A DNA stretch of 64,000 nucleotides, from assembly GCF_024323335.1 (NCBI RefSeq), contig NC_066579.1, positions 133,912,354 to 133,976,353 on the forward strand, read 5' to 3'. The notes beneath the pieces were generated by a model. That model was not told where the DNA came from and ran no database searches. It worked only from the letters and a program-made list of their open reading frames with translations. Positions 10,264-22,260 of the stretch are shown one piece after another. The translations under genes and the position numbers were made by a program. Numbering within the stretch: the stretch's first letter is position 1; each line of letters opens with the position of its first letter. The stretch is from Lathyrus oleraceus (lineage: Eukaryota > Streptophyta > Magnoliopsida > Fabales > Fabaceae).

Positions 10264-12720
10264 ATGGGTCAAATCGCTCAGCAACTAGCTTCGAGTTATC
10301 AAGCACAAGGTGCTCTACCCAGTGCAACCGTGACAAATCCTAGAGAGCATAATAATGTGAGCATGGTGACAACAAGAAGTGGTAAATCGGATGAAGTTGT
10401 CGAGAAAGTGGATGAAGAGGAAAACCAATTGATCAAAGTGGACCTTGAGATCAAAGAAAATGAAGTTGTTAGGGAAGAAATGGTAGCACCGAAACCTCTG
10501 GTGAAAGAAACAGTCATTGAGGCCAAGCTGGTTGTTAAGCTTCCCTTCCCCACTAGAAACAAGAAAAAGGGACAACATGAGAAAAACTTTGAAAAATTCT
10601 TAGAGTTGTTCAAGAAGCTAGAGATTAACATTCCTTTGTTGGAGGCACTTGAACAAATGCCTACTTATGCCAAGTTCATGAAGGATATCATTTTGAAGAG
10701 GCGTACGACCGACACTAACCCGATTATTCTAACCGAAACTTGTAGTGCTATTTTGCAGGGTATGAAGATTCCGATAAAGAAGAAAGATCAAGGAGCTGTC
10801 ACCATCCCTTATACTATTGGAGATAGGTCATTTAACAAAGCTATTATTAATCCGGGAGCTAGTGCGAGTCTCATGCCATAATCCATTTATAAGAAGCTTG
10901 GTATAGGGGCTGTGCAAGATACCAGGATGACACTCCAATTTGTTGGTCATTCGGTCAAGAAACCATATGGCATTGTTGAAGATGTTCTGGTGAAAATTGA
11001 CAAGTTTGTATTTCTGGTGAATTTTGTAATTCTTGAAATACCGTAAGATGAAGAGATCCCTCTCATTCTAGGGAGACCCTTTTTGGAAACGGGACGGTGC
11101 TTGATAAACATAGAAGAAGGAATAATGACATTAAAGGTTTATGATGAGGAATTGAAAATCGATGTTCGAAACACCATGAGGTACAAGGATGATATTTGTA
11201 CCAGTCATACTATAGAGGTTTTGGATCAGGTGACGACATATGATAGTCCTTTGAATACACCACTGTCATCTTTGGAAAGAGTGTTGAGTTTGTCCATTTT
11301 CGATTCTGATAAAAAAGTGGACAATGGGGAATATGAAGTGCTAGCCTTGTTAGATGCACAACCCCCGTGGAAAGGATCTCGACCACGCCGGTGGGAGGAT
11401 TTACGCCTACCTCAATCTAGTGAGGATAATGATGAACAAAATAAGGAAACAAAGTTGAAACAACTTCTTGACAATCTTAAATATGTCTTTCTCGATCCTG
11501 AAGGAAAATGTCTTGCTATCATAAACTCGAGCCTTCAGAATATCCATGAAGAAAAGCTCATCCAAGTCTTGAAAAAGTACAAAAATGCTATTGGATGAGC
11601 AATTAAAGATTTGAAGGGTATTAGCCCTACTGTGTGCATGCATAAAATTCTCATGGAAGATGACCACAAACCGGCAGTCCAACCGCAAAAAAGACTCAAT
11701 CCTACAATGAAGGAAGTAGTTCGGAAAGAGGTGGTGAAATTGTTAGATGCAAGTCTTATATATATCCTATTTCTGACAGCCCGTGGGTGAGCCCGATGCA
11801 TGTTGTCCCTAAGAAAGGGGGGTCACCATAATAAAGAATGAAAAAATGAGGTAATTCCTACCCGAACCATAACCGGGTGGCGTGTTTGCATTGACTACAG
11901 AAGGTTGAACACAACAACTAGGAAGGACCATTTCCCTTTGCCATTTATTGACCTGATGTTGGAGAGGTTAGCCTGGCATGATTACTACTGTTTTCTAGAT
12001 TGATACTCCGGGTATAATCAGACTGTTGTAGCCCTAGAAGACCAAGAAAAGACAACATTCACATGCCCTTATGGTGTTTTCGCTTACCAAAGAATGCCAT
12101 TCGGGTTATGTAATGCTCCATCCACCTTCCAACGATGGATTACTTCCATTTTCGTCGACATGCTCAAAAAGCATATGGAAGTTGTGGCCGACATGCTCGA
12201 CACGCAGGTTCATAAGAGATTTCTCAAAAATTGCAAAACCGCTGAGCACTCTATTGGTTAAAGATAAGGCGTTTCTGTTTAACAAAGAATGCACCATGGC
12301 CTTTGAGACATTTAAGAGCAAATTGATTTCAGCATCCATTGTTATTTCCCCCGATTGGTCTCTTCCGTTTGAGATCATGTGTGATGCTAGTGATATTGTT
12401 GTAGGGGCAGTCTTAGGACATTGAAGAGAGAAGTTATTACATGTCATTTACTATGCTAGTCATGTATTGAACCATGTATAGATGAACTACGCAACCACTG
12501 AAAAAGAGTTGTTGGCCGTGGTTTACGCATTTGACAAGTTCAGGCAATATTTTTTAGGATCGAAGGTTGTAGTGTATATGGACCATGTCACTTGGAAAAT
12601 CTGTTTGCTAAACAAGACTCTAAACCGAGACTTCTCGGGTGGATCTTACTCCTCCAAGAACTTGATGTAGAGATCCAAGACAAAAGAGGGTGTGAAAACA
12701 CAGTGGCAGATCATCTATCC
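10264..12720 (+). pseudogene. Athila element A pol: protease, RT and RNase H, badly damaged
   Basis: The linker and protease run from 10264. The protease site reads INPGAS at 10846-10860, so the catalytic Asp is Asn (AAT, 10849-10851). In-frame stops occur at 10879, 11044 and 11596. RT begins with KDLKGISP near 11610. A small frame shift lies near 11760 (ATATATATCC), and stops follow near 11830. The FGLCNAPSTFQR box is present near 12100. Shortly after, near 12180-12215, the frame jumps to RFIRDFSKIAKPL. The stretch normally holding the DD catalytic box and thumb is therefore deleted. RNase H motifs follow (MCDASD near 12380; YATTEKELLAVVYA at 12485) and end with a short tail. No enzyme of this set can be active. 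Confidence 0.85.
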
Positions 12721-12861
12721 TGCATGTCACCAATTGAATAAACAGAAGAAAAGAGATCGATAAAGGATGTGTCGCTGATGAACACATCCTCGCTGTTATC
12801 GGTATCCCGTGGTTCACAGACTACACAAATTATTTGGTGGGGGGTGTAATCCCCAACGATT

Positions 12862-13743
12862 TTGATTTTAACAAAAAGAAAAAGTTTGTTCATGATTGCA
12901 GGTTTCACTTGTGGGATGACCCATTCCTATACAGAAGAGGAGTTGGGCTGGTCAGAAGATGTGTCTCGGAGGAGGAGCAAAAGGATGTACTTAGAGCTTT
13001 GTCATGATTCGGATTATGAAGGACACTTCAGTGGTGACCGAATAGCGGCCAAAGTTCTTCAATCAGGTATATATTGGCCCACGTTGTTTGAAGATGCCCA
13101 AGACATCGTCAAAGAATGCGACATATGTCAAAGAACGGGGAATATTTCTAAGAGAAATCAAATGCCGCAAAATTCTATGTTGGAGGTTGAATTTTTTGAT
13201 GTCTGGGGAATATACTTCATGGGGCCATTTCCACCATCCTTTGGGAGAAATTACATCTTGGTAGCAGTTGACTATGTATCAAAGTGGGTGGAAGTTGTGG
13301 CATTACCCACCAATGACTCTAAAGTAGTTGTGACATTTCTTAAGAACAATATCTTTTCGAGATTCGGGGTGCCAAGAGCACTTATTAGAGATGAAGGCAC
13401 TCACTTTTTGAACAAACTGATGGAGAATTTGCTAAAGAAGTATAATGTTAAACACAAGATCGCCACTCCGTATCACCCTCAAACAAGTGGCCAGGTCGAA
13501 GTGTCCAACAGGCAGATAAAGAAAATATTGGAAAAGACTGTTTGCGCATCTAGGAAAGACTGGGCACTGAAATTAGAAGATGCACTATGGGCGTACATAA
13601 CGGCTTTCAAAATGGTCATAGGTATGTCTCCGTATCAGTTGGTTTATGGTAAAGCTTGTCACTTGCCACTAGAGTTGGAGCACAAAGCATTTTGGGCATC
13701 CAAATTCTTGAATTATGATCTGGCTAAAGCAGGTGAGTCCTGA
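12862..13743 (+). pseudogene. Athila element A integrase, first catalytic Asp lost
   Basis: A 293-codon open frame holds the zinc-binding region ([13 protein letters not shown] and CDICQRTG), the catalytic core ([15 protein letters not shown]) and the motif [15 protein letters not shown]. The DDE integrase family uses three acidic residues. The second Asp (13390-13392) and the Glu (13498-13500) are present. The first, expected in the GIxF motif, is Tyr here (TAC, 13213-13215). The frame continues past the end of the ORF in broken form to about 13990 ([20 protein letters not shown]), the usual Athila C-terminal tail. The integrase would insert element cDNA into chromosomes; this one should be inactive. 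Confidence 0.87.
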
Positions 13744-14319
13744 ATCCTTCAGCTCCACGAGTTAGAGGAGTTTCGGAATCAATCATATGCGAACGCCAAG
13801 CTCTACAAAGAAAAGACTAAGAAATGGCACGATCAGAAACTGCAGAGAAAGGAGTTTGTCGAGGGATAACTCGTGCTCTTGTTCAACTCCAGATTAAAGA
13901 TTTTTCCAGGAAAGTTGAAATACAGGTGGTCGGGTCCGTTTGTGGTTAGTGTTTCCCCATGGAGCTATCAAACTTAAAAATCTAAATAATAGGGATACAT
14001 TCAAGGTGAATGGACAAAGGTTGAAGCACTACTATAAGGGGCAGGAAAGTGGTCTGATCGATAATTTTCGTCTCCAAGGATGAGGGAGACGACTGCCGAG
14101 CCATGCGACGTTAAACGCAGCGCTTCGTGGGAGGCAACCCATGCGGTTTTATTCTAACTATTTCAATGTTTGGTGTGTTTACAGGTTTATTTGTAGGTTC
14201 AGAGGTACATCACATAGTGCAGAAGAAGAGGGTTGAGCTAAACTCATAAAAGATTGTTGGATACCAAATAACAAGGTAACAACCATAAAATCAGAAATTT
14301 TTGAAAAAAAAACAGGGCC

Positions 14320-14468
14320 CTAACACGGGCGTCCGTGTCACCTGACACGGCCCGTGTCAGGCAAACCACTAAGAAGAGAAAATTTTACAGTAGGCTGACA
14401 CGGTCGCCCGTGTCAGCTCTATTGGGAGAAACAATAAAAATAGTGGCCTGACACAGCCCATGTTAGGC
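14320..14468. repeat. Three near-palindromic modules between integrase and env-like ORF (element A)
   Basis: Modules lie at 14320-14361, 14393-14416 and 14446-14468. Each is built from TGACACGG and CCGTGTCA arms, as in CCTGACACGGCCCGTGTCAG. The same words recur in the 3' LTR at 16906-17100. Confidence 0.85.
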
Positions 14469-14795
14469 CCAACGACCATATTTTTCAAATTTTAGATTTT
14501 TGTGATTTCGTGGACCCCACCCGAATTTTCCACCACTTAAACTCATTTTATCCTTAATCTACCAATAAAATCTGATTTTGTTCACTCACTCTCTCTCATT
14601 TTTACCTAATCCTTCTCCTTCCTCCATTATTTTCCAACTCTCTCCATATCCACACCACCTAAAAGCTCTCAACTTTAACACTTTACTCCGTCCAAATTGT
14701 TGGCACCCTTCACAAAAGTTGCTCTACTCTCCATCCTCTACAAGGCTACGGTAATCATTTTTCTATGTTTCATACTTTTTTTTGGGTGATAAATT

Positions 14796-15875
14796 TTGTT
14801 GCAGGAATCAATAATGCCACCGAAGCGAATTTCCAAAGGGAAGCAAACATATGTGGAATCGTCCCGTCCACGGAAATGGACCATCCGTCATTCCAATTCA
14901 CATGATATAATCTTTGACAACCCAGAGCATGAACGGAGGTACGCATCTCATGTCAAACGGAAAATAACTCCGATAAGGTACCTATGCTCCGATACTTTAT
15001 TTCAATTGGGTTTGTCGGAAGAATTGGATAGGATGTTCCATGTCCTCAGAATGCTTGAATTTGTGCATTTTGAAGCGCCAACTTATGATCACATCACTTT
15101 AGAATTCTTGAGCACAATTGAGTTCAAGTTGAAAAAAGGTTGGACAGGTACAATAATGTACTTTGGAGGAACGATGTCTTTCAGGTTATACAATGTCGAC
15201 CACGAGTTGACAGTTGAGCAGTTGTGTGAAATTCTCCGCCTACCCCTTTATGGCCCCGAAGTCGTACCAGATAGTTTTGATGCTAAGACTTTCTGGTTAG
15301 CCATTACAGGACAATCATATTATGTGGCTAAAGGGGCGAAGGCATCTGGCATTCAGAACCCTTGTTTCAGGTATGCCCAAAAGGTGTTGGCTTTCACACT
15401 TTTTAGTAGGGGTGATAGCACAGGTGTAGCCACCCAGAGGGAACTCTTCTTTTTGTTTGCCTAGGAAAACTGGGTAGCTGTGAGCGTTGCATCATTTGCA
15501 GCGGATTACCTGGGTCGAGTGGGGAGAGCAACCCAAGGGGGAATTTCCAATGGGGGTATCATCACATAAATTGCCCACCATTTAGGATATGACCCTAGTG
15601 CACTTAATGAGATATCGGTAGTAGGTAAACATAAACAGGACATGAACACATTGGTCCAACAATGTATGATATCACAAATTTATGATTATTATGCCTTAAT
15701 GAGTTCTGGTCAGTTTATTATGGCTCTTCCTGACCCTACACGAATTAGAATTTCCAACATGGCCAATTGGCTATATGAGAGTGTCGTCCAAGATGATATG
15801 GACGAGCACAATGCTGACACATTTTCTGCAGGTGACCCACAAGAGGAAGAAGTGCAGGAAGAGATGCAGGAATAA
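14796..15875 (+). pseudogene. Env-position ORF of Athila element A (ATHILA ORF-1-like)
   Basis: A 360-codon frame starts near 14796; the first ATG gives MLQESIMPPKRISKGKQ, and the second (MPPKRIS) may be the true start. It is basic at the N-terminus. A middle part (TLEFLSTIEFKL, FRLYNVDHELTVEQLCEILRLP) resembles the ATHILA ORF-1 family found in this lineage. The C-terminal end is acidic and Glu-rich. It is broken by TAG at 15462-15464 and TAA at 15567-15569, both in frame. It lies downstream of pol, where some Athila elements carry an env-like gene. I see no convincing signal peptide or membrane segment, so an envelope function is not supported by sequence. The protein's role is unknown. Confidence 0.7.
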
Positions 15876-16756
15876 GAGCAGTTTGTTGCTCCACCAGAGG
15901 ACACCACGCACCCAGGTGACGGGTCGTCATATGTGACGTCGGACCAATGGTCGTGGATGCAAACAGAAATTGGCGATCTCCGAGCGGAGTAAACACGCCA
16001 AGGCCTAAAGCAAGCCCGTCAAGGGACTCTTATGGAGGAGATGCACGCGATGATGCAATTTCCGCCACCGCAGTGAACCTATGTGAGTCCCTCTCTATCT
16101 TAGATTAAACATTGCAGACAATGTTTAGTTCAAGTGTGGGGGTTTTTACTATTTGTTGTTTTTGTTCTTAGTATTTTTCAGTATTTTATTTTGTTTTTTT
16201 TAATTAGTTGTGTGGTATTATGTGTGTTACAGATAGAGGACATTCGTGCCGGATGAATAATGAGGTTTGGAGCGATTGGATGAAAGACACACCCCTCTAC
16301 TTGCTCTTCTAGAAACCCCCGAAAGTTGATGCTACTGAAGCGAACAATCAGACACGACTCTCTGTCACTAGAATTCTTAGGGATGCTCTATAACCGAAGC
16401 AAAAACGAAGCTACATTACACTGAGAGGTATCTTGGAAGCCTGCAAGCTAGACAAAACATGGTGAGGACTACAAAAAGCCAAACGCTTGTCATCATGAGA
16501 GCTTTCCAGATATGTCTCTGTCTCTCTGGGTTTGCATTAGAGATACTGGAATTTTATAACACACTTGTACACACTGAGGCATTATTTTTATTTTAACCCT
16601 GAGCCTTTCCAGCCAACCCGCCATTATTACCCTTCGTTCACCAAATTTGAGCCATATTTCCTTTTGTTTTCTATTTAACCACTGTATATAACCATAAGCC
16701 CATACACTACCACACCTTGCTTAGATAAGTGTTGTTTACCACGGATCTGCGGAAAA

Positions 16757-16770
16757 GCCTAAGTTTGGGG
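16757..16770 (+). other. Polypurine-tract-like site of element A
   Basis: The run CCTAAGTTTGGGG near 16759-16770 fits the tract that primes plus-strand synthesis in Athila elements and directly precedes the 3' LTR. A second candidate, TTCAAGTGTGGGGG near 16131-16144, lies further upstream. I prefer the first because it gives an LTR length (about 1265 bp) close to those of elements B and E. Confidence 0.55.
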
Positions 16771-18035
16771 TTTCATTAAAATTATGGCGACACCAATGAA
16801 AGGTAGATACGTGCAGAAAGATGAAAAAAAATTCAAAGAAAAAATAGAGAAACAAATTGGACGTTTCGGGCCCGTCGGAAGAGGAAAATTTGGCAATATA
16901 GTAGTCCTGACACGAGCACACGTGTTGCCCAACACGGGCCGTGTCAGGAGAGGACACTTGGAAGAGGAAAACAGGGAGCTGACACGGGTGCCCGTGTCAG
17001 CCGACACGGCCCGTGTCAGCCTCCTTGGAGGGGCATGGCAAGGTTGTATGATCAGAAGCCCAACACTTCCTGTCGTGTTGCTTGACACGGCCAGTGTTGG
17101 CTTGGACACCTCATTTTCCAGTTTTTGCCGAATTTTGGCACGGCTTTTTCCGGAGGGCATTTTGGAGTTTTGCTACATAAAGATTGTCATCAGGAACTAT
17201 TTAGGGGATATTTGAATATGGAGAAAGGGACATTTTTTGACGAACACAAATTGGAGACGGTAAAGATTGAAGCGGTCAAAAGTGGCGAAGAACGAAGATC
17301 CTTCAAGAGCGGAAGCAATTGAAGATCAACGAAATTCCCATTTATTTGTAATGTCTCAATTTTATCTTGTATCTTATTTGAATAATATGAGAGGCTGGAC
17401 CCCCCAATGCCAGGGGGTGTCCCTGAATTGATCATGTAATGACTCTGATGTTATAATTTCCTTAATATATGTTATTTGTTATCAATTTCACTGTGTAATT
17501 TTCATAATGCCTTCTTTATCAGAAAAATCAAGATTGATGTATCGTTAACGATTAGAAAGATTGCAATTGTTATGGTTTTTATACAGTGAAGCCATAATAG
17601 ATATCACCTAGGAGTAGGGATACCCTATGGTTACCGAATTATTCTTGTTAAATTAAAATTACTTGGTTTCGTCATAATCACCTGAGGACTCAGAGGTTAG
17701 GTTGAACACCAAAGGTTTCCCTCCAAGGTCTTAGGGGGAAACAATCTTAAGATCCGGAAATTGAAACAATTCTCATTATTAAGGAGATATACACTCAAGG
17801 GTCATCACAGGAGATTTTCACACACCATCCTTGGCATATTATTATCATTTACGAAAATATTTATTTTGTTTTATTTTCCCTTACAGTGAATTTTACAAAA
17901 CCCCAACTATTACTTTTGTTCAATTGAGTGACTATTGACACATATATTGCTGCATAATCCTCGAGATTGATCTTTGGGAAACATCTCTATTATTACTACA
18001 TCGGCAAAACAGTACACTTACTATTTTGCCGATCA
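16771..18035 (+). repeat. 3' LTR of Athila element A
   Basis: The right part (17521-18035) matches the 5' LTR remnant at 8278-8795 and ends at GATCA. The left boundary is less sure because the first bases (TTTCATTA) do not start with TG; it rests on the preceding purine tract. The U3 part holds palindromic modules at 16906-16948, 16978-17021 and about 17066-17100. Confidence 0.75.
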
Positions 18036-19302
18036 TTATGTTTCTTTAATAAAGTCCATAAAATAGCTAGTCCGTTTAATGTATCAAGTGTGGCTTAATC
18101 ATGAGATCCCATTAAACATAAAGACATTATTCTTAAAGTATTTGTAGTCGAGTTTTGTTGTGAAGTGGGATAAAATTAAAGCATTAAGACTATTATGTAT
18201 ATCAACAAATGATCACACCTCATGGATCATGGATAAGGAGTTATCAAGTCTTCAACATAGGTATAAATATTAGGAGTAATATTTATACTAGATTGACCCT
18301 CTATGAGAATACTATATAGAATGTTATGAAAAGTGTCATAAGTTATTCTCATGGTGATAGTGGTGTATACCACCCTTCGACCTGAAACCACTATGGACTC
18401 TAGATGTAGAGTCGTGTGCTTTATTGCTGATCAAACATTGTCCGTAACTAGATGACCATAAAGACAATTGATGGGTACTCCACGAAGCATGCCGAGGGAC
18501 ATGAGTGCCCTAGATGGAATTTGCCCATCCTGCGTAATAGGATAAATTTCTAAGGGCCCAATATTAAACTGGACAAGGATGACATGGTTTATGCCTTGTG
18601 TTTAATATAGACATAAGGGCAAAAGGGTAATTGTACACACAAGTATTATCACAAAAAGGGATTTGTCAGATCACATGACATTTTTGTGGCTTGGGTAGCA
18701 GTGTTGTGTTGCTAGATACCGCTCACTATTTATTATGTTAAATACGTGATTTAATATAATTGCTAATGTCACGAAAACCTACAGGGTCGCATACAAAAGG
18801 ACAGATTAATGAGAGATAGAGTAAATAAGGAACACCGTAAGGCACAGTGCACTTAAGTGAATTATGGAACATCATAAGGTACAGTGCACTAAAGTAGAAT
18901 ACGAAACGTGGTGATGTACCATGCGCTTAGGTGATTTTTTGGTATACCATAAGATATGGGCTATATACACTTAAGTGGGCTTTTTAGATTGCAGCCCACA
19001 CAAGTGGTTCTATAAATAGAACTTTTGTGCAGAAGTATTTTATTAGATGAAATTCCGTGTCTCTCTCTCACTCAAAGCCTTCATTCGTAGCAGCTAGCAC
19101 AAGGATTGAAGGAATCCATTCGTGTGAACTGAGTAGAGGCGTTATCATCATTCGACGTTCGTGACCACTCCTTAGATCTGCATCAAAGATTCCAATTTCC
19201 ACAAGAGGTAACAATTTCTATCACTGATCATGCCCATTCGCAAGGATCACTAAAGGAGAAAATTTTAATTTACGTTGCATTTTGGATCACCATTCTCCTT
19301 CA
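18036..19302 (+). repeat. Copia-type LTR piece with promoter-like repeats
   Basis: No coding sequence is visible. Four diverged units of about 40-45 bp (containing GTGCACTTAAGTG and variants) lie between about 18825 and 18982, just upstream of a clear TATA box (TATAAATAGA, 19011-19020). A CT-rich leader follows, and the block ends CCTTCA at 19302. This layout of repeats, TATA and leader suggests an LTR promoter. The usual initiator-Met primer site does not follow, so it is a solo or truncated LTR. Element A ends directly at 18035, so A may have inserted into it. Assignment to Ty1/copia is from general resemblance only. Confidence 0.5.
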
Positions 19303-19480
19303 GGCTGACCATAAACATGCCTTGGAAGCTGAGAGATTCTCTAGAAGACATGGATAAAGACATGGATAAAGACAATACTCACCCTTCAACTTTCAAATTT
19401 ATCTTATTCTGTTAGGGGTTATGAAGAGGTTCAAAGAGGAGTTGAGAGAGCTCAAGGAACGAAAACTAGCAGTTTGATTT
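19303..19480 (+). other. Possible gene-tail fragment, plus strand
   Basis: Two short peptide-like stretches are seen. One is ADHKHALEAERFSRRHG, ending in TAA near 19355. The other, from an ATG near 19421, is MKRFKEELRELKERKLAV ending in TGA at 19477, with an amphipathic coiled-coil look. An AT-rich 3'-UTR-like sequence follows. I do not recognise the protein. No intron boundary links the two pieces convincingly, so this may be a captured or decayed fragment, or chance. Confidence 0.25.
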
Positions 19481-19594
19481 ATTTTGTACATTTCTTTATT
19501 TTTGGAGAATTTAGTAATTGATTGGGTATTGAATTTTCCTGGAATTCTGTATTACTTCACTTGATCTATGTATTTACTTCAAGTGAATGAATGA

Positions 19595-19842
19595 TTACAT
19601 TTTGCTCTCGTGCATCAATCTTTGGTTCCTTCTCGTTGTACGCTCTTTTTCAATACTTTCTAATAACAACAAGTCCAAAGGTTCCCTGAAAGAAAAAAAT
19701 ATGAAGATAAAAAGTTTATGCATCCACATACATGAAACATGCATAAAATAAGAATCATTATGCATTTCATTTCCAAGAAAAAAAATCATTTCATCTCTCT
19801 TCATCTTCAGAAAGAATAAGTTAACTCCTCGACATCGGTACG
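19595..19842 (-). other. Possible last exon of a gene, minus strand
   Basis: On the minus strand, after a pyrimidine-rich stretch ending TTTCTTTCAG (near 19686), comes a short frame. It contains EPLDLLLLESIEKERTTRR and ends with a TAA at 19595-19597. An acceptable donor (GA, GTTAAC) lies about 130 bases upstream, near 19825. Joining across it would keep the frame, with acidic residues (TDVEE) just before. Element B inserted immediately upstream (19842/25984), so any gene here would be cut in two. I cannot name a family; the evidence is only the splice-like signals and the composition. Confidence 0.25.
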
Positions 19843-20970
19843 TGATAACAGTCCATCAATGAATTATTTCGGTTGAAGAAACAGACCAAAACAAGTTAAC
19901 AAGGAAAAAAATGAAGAAGAAAGACCAAAAAATTAGGGAAAATAGCTAAGTTTGAAGAAATAGGAACTTAGTGAAAAATAAGGTGAAAAGGGGAGCAAAA
20001 ACATGCAACTACTAGAATAATCATGCGCAGCATCACACATGCGATAGGGATGTATCAGCTGCATCACACAATGCAGGTCATCATGTGCATGATGACCCGT
20101 TTTTTTGGGCTTTTTGGACGCGTTCTGGTGCATTCTTAAGGCTTTTTAAAAGGAATTTTTTCACTTTTTCAAGGGTTACAAACTTTGGCACAACAACTAT
20201 GAGCTTTACAACTCCATAAGTGATTTTTAAGAGCATTTGAAGCCATTGGAGGCCAATCCTTCAAGGGATCTCATATAAAATTATTCTTAATTATTTTTGG
20301 TATTGTATTTTGAAATATGAGTAGCTTAATCTCACTAGTTTAGATTGTGTTTGATGAACCTGTTTCAATATTGTTGGGGCATGTGTTTGATTTGATATTA
20401 CATGAGTATTTTGACCTATAATTCTATTCAGTTGCTTCTTGTTCTTAATGCTTTTTATGTGAGATACTCTTTTAATTTGATTTTGGTCACATAGGGAATA
20501 CTGACCATTAATCTATATGTTGGACCTAGGGAAATTGTTGTGCTTATGCTGGTAGAATAGGAATAGGAGACCCCGAGTAATGGCTATTGAATTAACGCTC
20601 TGTTGCATTGCCTAATTCTGCTTACTCTGGCGGACCAGGGATAGAAAACTCCGGGTAGTGATTATTGAGCTATATCGTAAGTGATTGGTTATAGTGGTGT
20701 TTTTAATTCGTCGTGGGATTATAATGTCAATATCACTCATGTAATGCATCAAACATCAATAATAGAGAAATAGGGGATTCTATACACAACATGTCCACTT
20801 TCATAATTATATCTAAACACTTTGTTTTATTTTCGCATTTGAAGTTGAACCTCCCCCCTCTTTTACTATTTCCTATGCATTGCACAATTTTATCTTGTTA
20901 TATAACAATCAATATGGATTCGATCTTTTTATTACTACGACATTTCGGCACACTTGCCGAGAAGTGGTCA
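19843..20970 (+). repeat. 5' LTR of element B
   Basis: It matches 24801-25983 along its length (for example GCCATTGGAGGCCAATCC and the GGGAATACTGACCATTA region). The block near 20026-20100 holds repeated CATCACAC/TGCATGATG words in partly inverted order. The LTR ends GTGGTCA directly before AGTTTT and the primer site. Confidence 0.88.
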
Positions 20971-20976
20971 AGTTTT

Positions 20977-20994
20977 TGGCGCCGTTGCCGGGGA
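20977..20994 (+). other. Primer binding site for Asp tRNA (element B)
   Basis: TGGCGCCGTTGCCGGGGA is an exact 18-base complement to the plant tRNA-Asp 3' end, 6 bases after the LTR. Confidence 0.93.
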
Positions 20995-21105
20995 CTGTTG
21001 ATATTTCAACAAGGAAATACTTGTGCAAAATTTTGTTTTTATTTTTTTATTTTTATTCTATTTTCTTGTTAATCATAGTGCTACTAAGATATTTCCTGTT
21101 TATAC

Positions 21106-22260
21106 ATGCGCAACTCAGGATCAACATTGACATCGTTTGATCCAAAAATCAAAAGAACTGTATATGCTATTAGGAGAGAATTTAGATAGGAGAATCTAGA
21201 TCAAAGGATCTTAGTAGAAGATCAACCACTGATTTCTTAAGACACTGAAGATGAGATCACCATGGCAGCTTCACCACCCCAAACTATTGGGGATTATTGC
21301 AAAAGACTCGGTGAAGGACAAGTTTCGAGAGGGTTTGTACCGGTAAACCCCGCTAACTTTGATATTAGGAATTATGTGCTTTCTGGTTTAAGAGACAATT
21401 TGTTCGATGTGAACGCGATAAGAGACCCTTAGGCACACCTTGCACGCTTATACAAAACAACTTCAATGTGCAAACTACATAATGTCACGAAAGACCAAAT
21501 CAAGCTACAATTGTTTGGTTTATCACTAATTGGAAGGGCTAAGGATTGGTTACTTTGCATTCCAAATAGAAAAATTCGAACATGGAGTGAGTTAGAGGAT
21601 AAATTCTTAGAGAGATTCTTAACCACTTCGCAATTTGCTGAGCAAAGAGAAGAAATTGTGAATTTTAAGCAACATGAAGTTGAGTCGCTATATGACTAGT
21701 GGGAAAGGTTTAAACTTTTATTGCGCAGGTGCCCAAATAATAATATGAACAAAATGGAGAAAATATTTTTTTTCATCAAAGGTGTCAAGAGTCAGACACA
21801 TGTGTTGTTAGATGCTTCCGCGGGAGGCACTACCAGATCAATGACCAAACCACAAATTAAGGACCTAATTAAAAATATGTGCTTGAATGAGTATTGTTCA
21901 AAGAGCGACAAGTCAGTAAAATTTGAAAATGTGGGCACACCTAAAGGTATGTTGGCCGTTGATACCCATGTTGCACTTTTAGTTCAAGTTGAGTTATTAA
22001 CTAAAAAGATAGCTGAAAGTAGCTTAAGTAAAGCTAATGTGAGCCAAGTACAAGCACGTAGGTGTGATTTATATGGAGGAGGACATGAAAATGAAAGGTG
22101 ATCTTTGGAAGGGTCAAGTGAAGAAGCCTAATTTGCCAATTTTCAAAAGAATAACCCTTATTCCAAAACCTACAATTTAGGATGGAAGGATCGCCCGAAT
22201 TTGCGATGGAGAAATAACCAAAATACAAGTGCTAATCAAGGTAGGCAATAAGGCCAACAA
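21106..22260 (+). pseudogene. Element B gag, with several stops
   Basis: The start is an ATG at 21106 (MRNSGSTLTSFDPKIKRT). In-frame stops occur near 21187 and 21237, and again near 21430, 21699 and 22101. The capsid-like core is recognisable: KLQLFGLSLIGRAKDWL, then FLERFLTTSQ, and LLDASAGGTTRSMTK near 21810. After 22101 the sequence continues as NFQKNNPYSKTYNLGWKDRP, which resembles the tail of element E gag. It is clearly Athila-type Gag but cannot be translated as one protein. Confidence 0.82.

Noticed and set aside
14796..15875. True viral-type envelope gene
   Set aside because: Position fits, but I see no signal peptide or membrane segments. Resemblance is to the ATHILA ORF-1 family, whose role is not established.
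16131..16144. Alternative polypurine tract of element A
   Set aside because: It would make the 3' LTR about 1.9 kb, unlike B and E. The tract at 16757-16770 gives a consistent length. I cannot fully exclude it.
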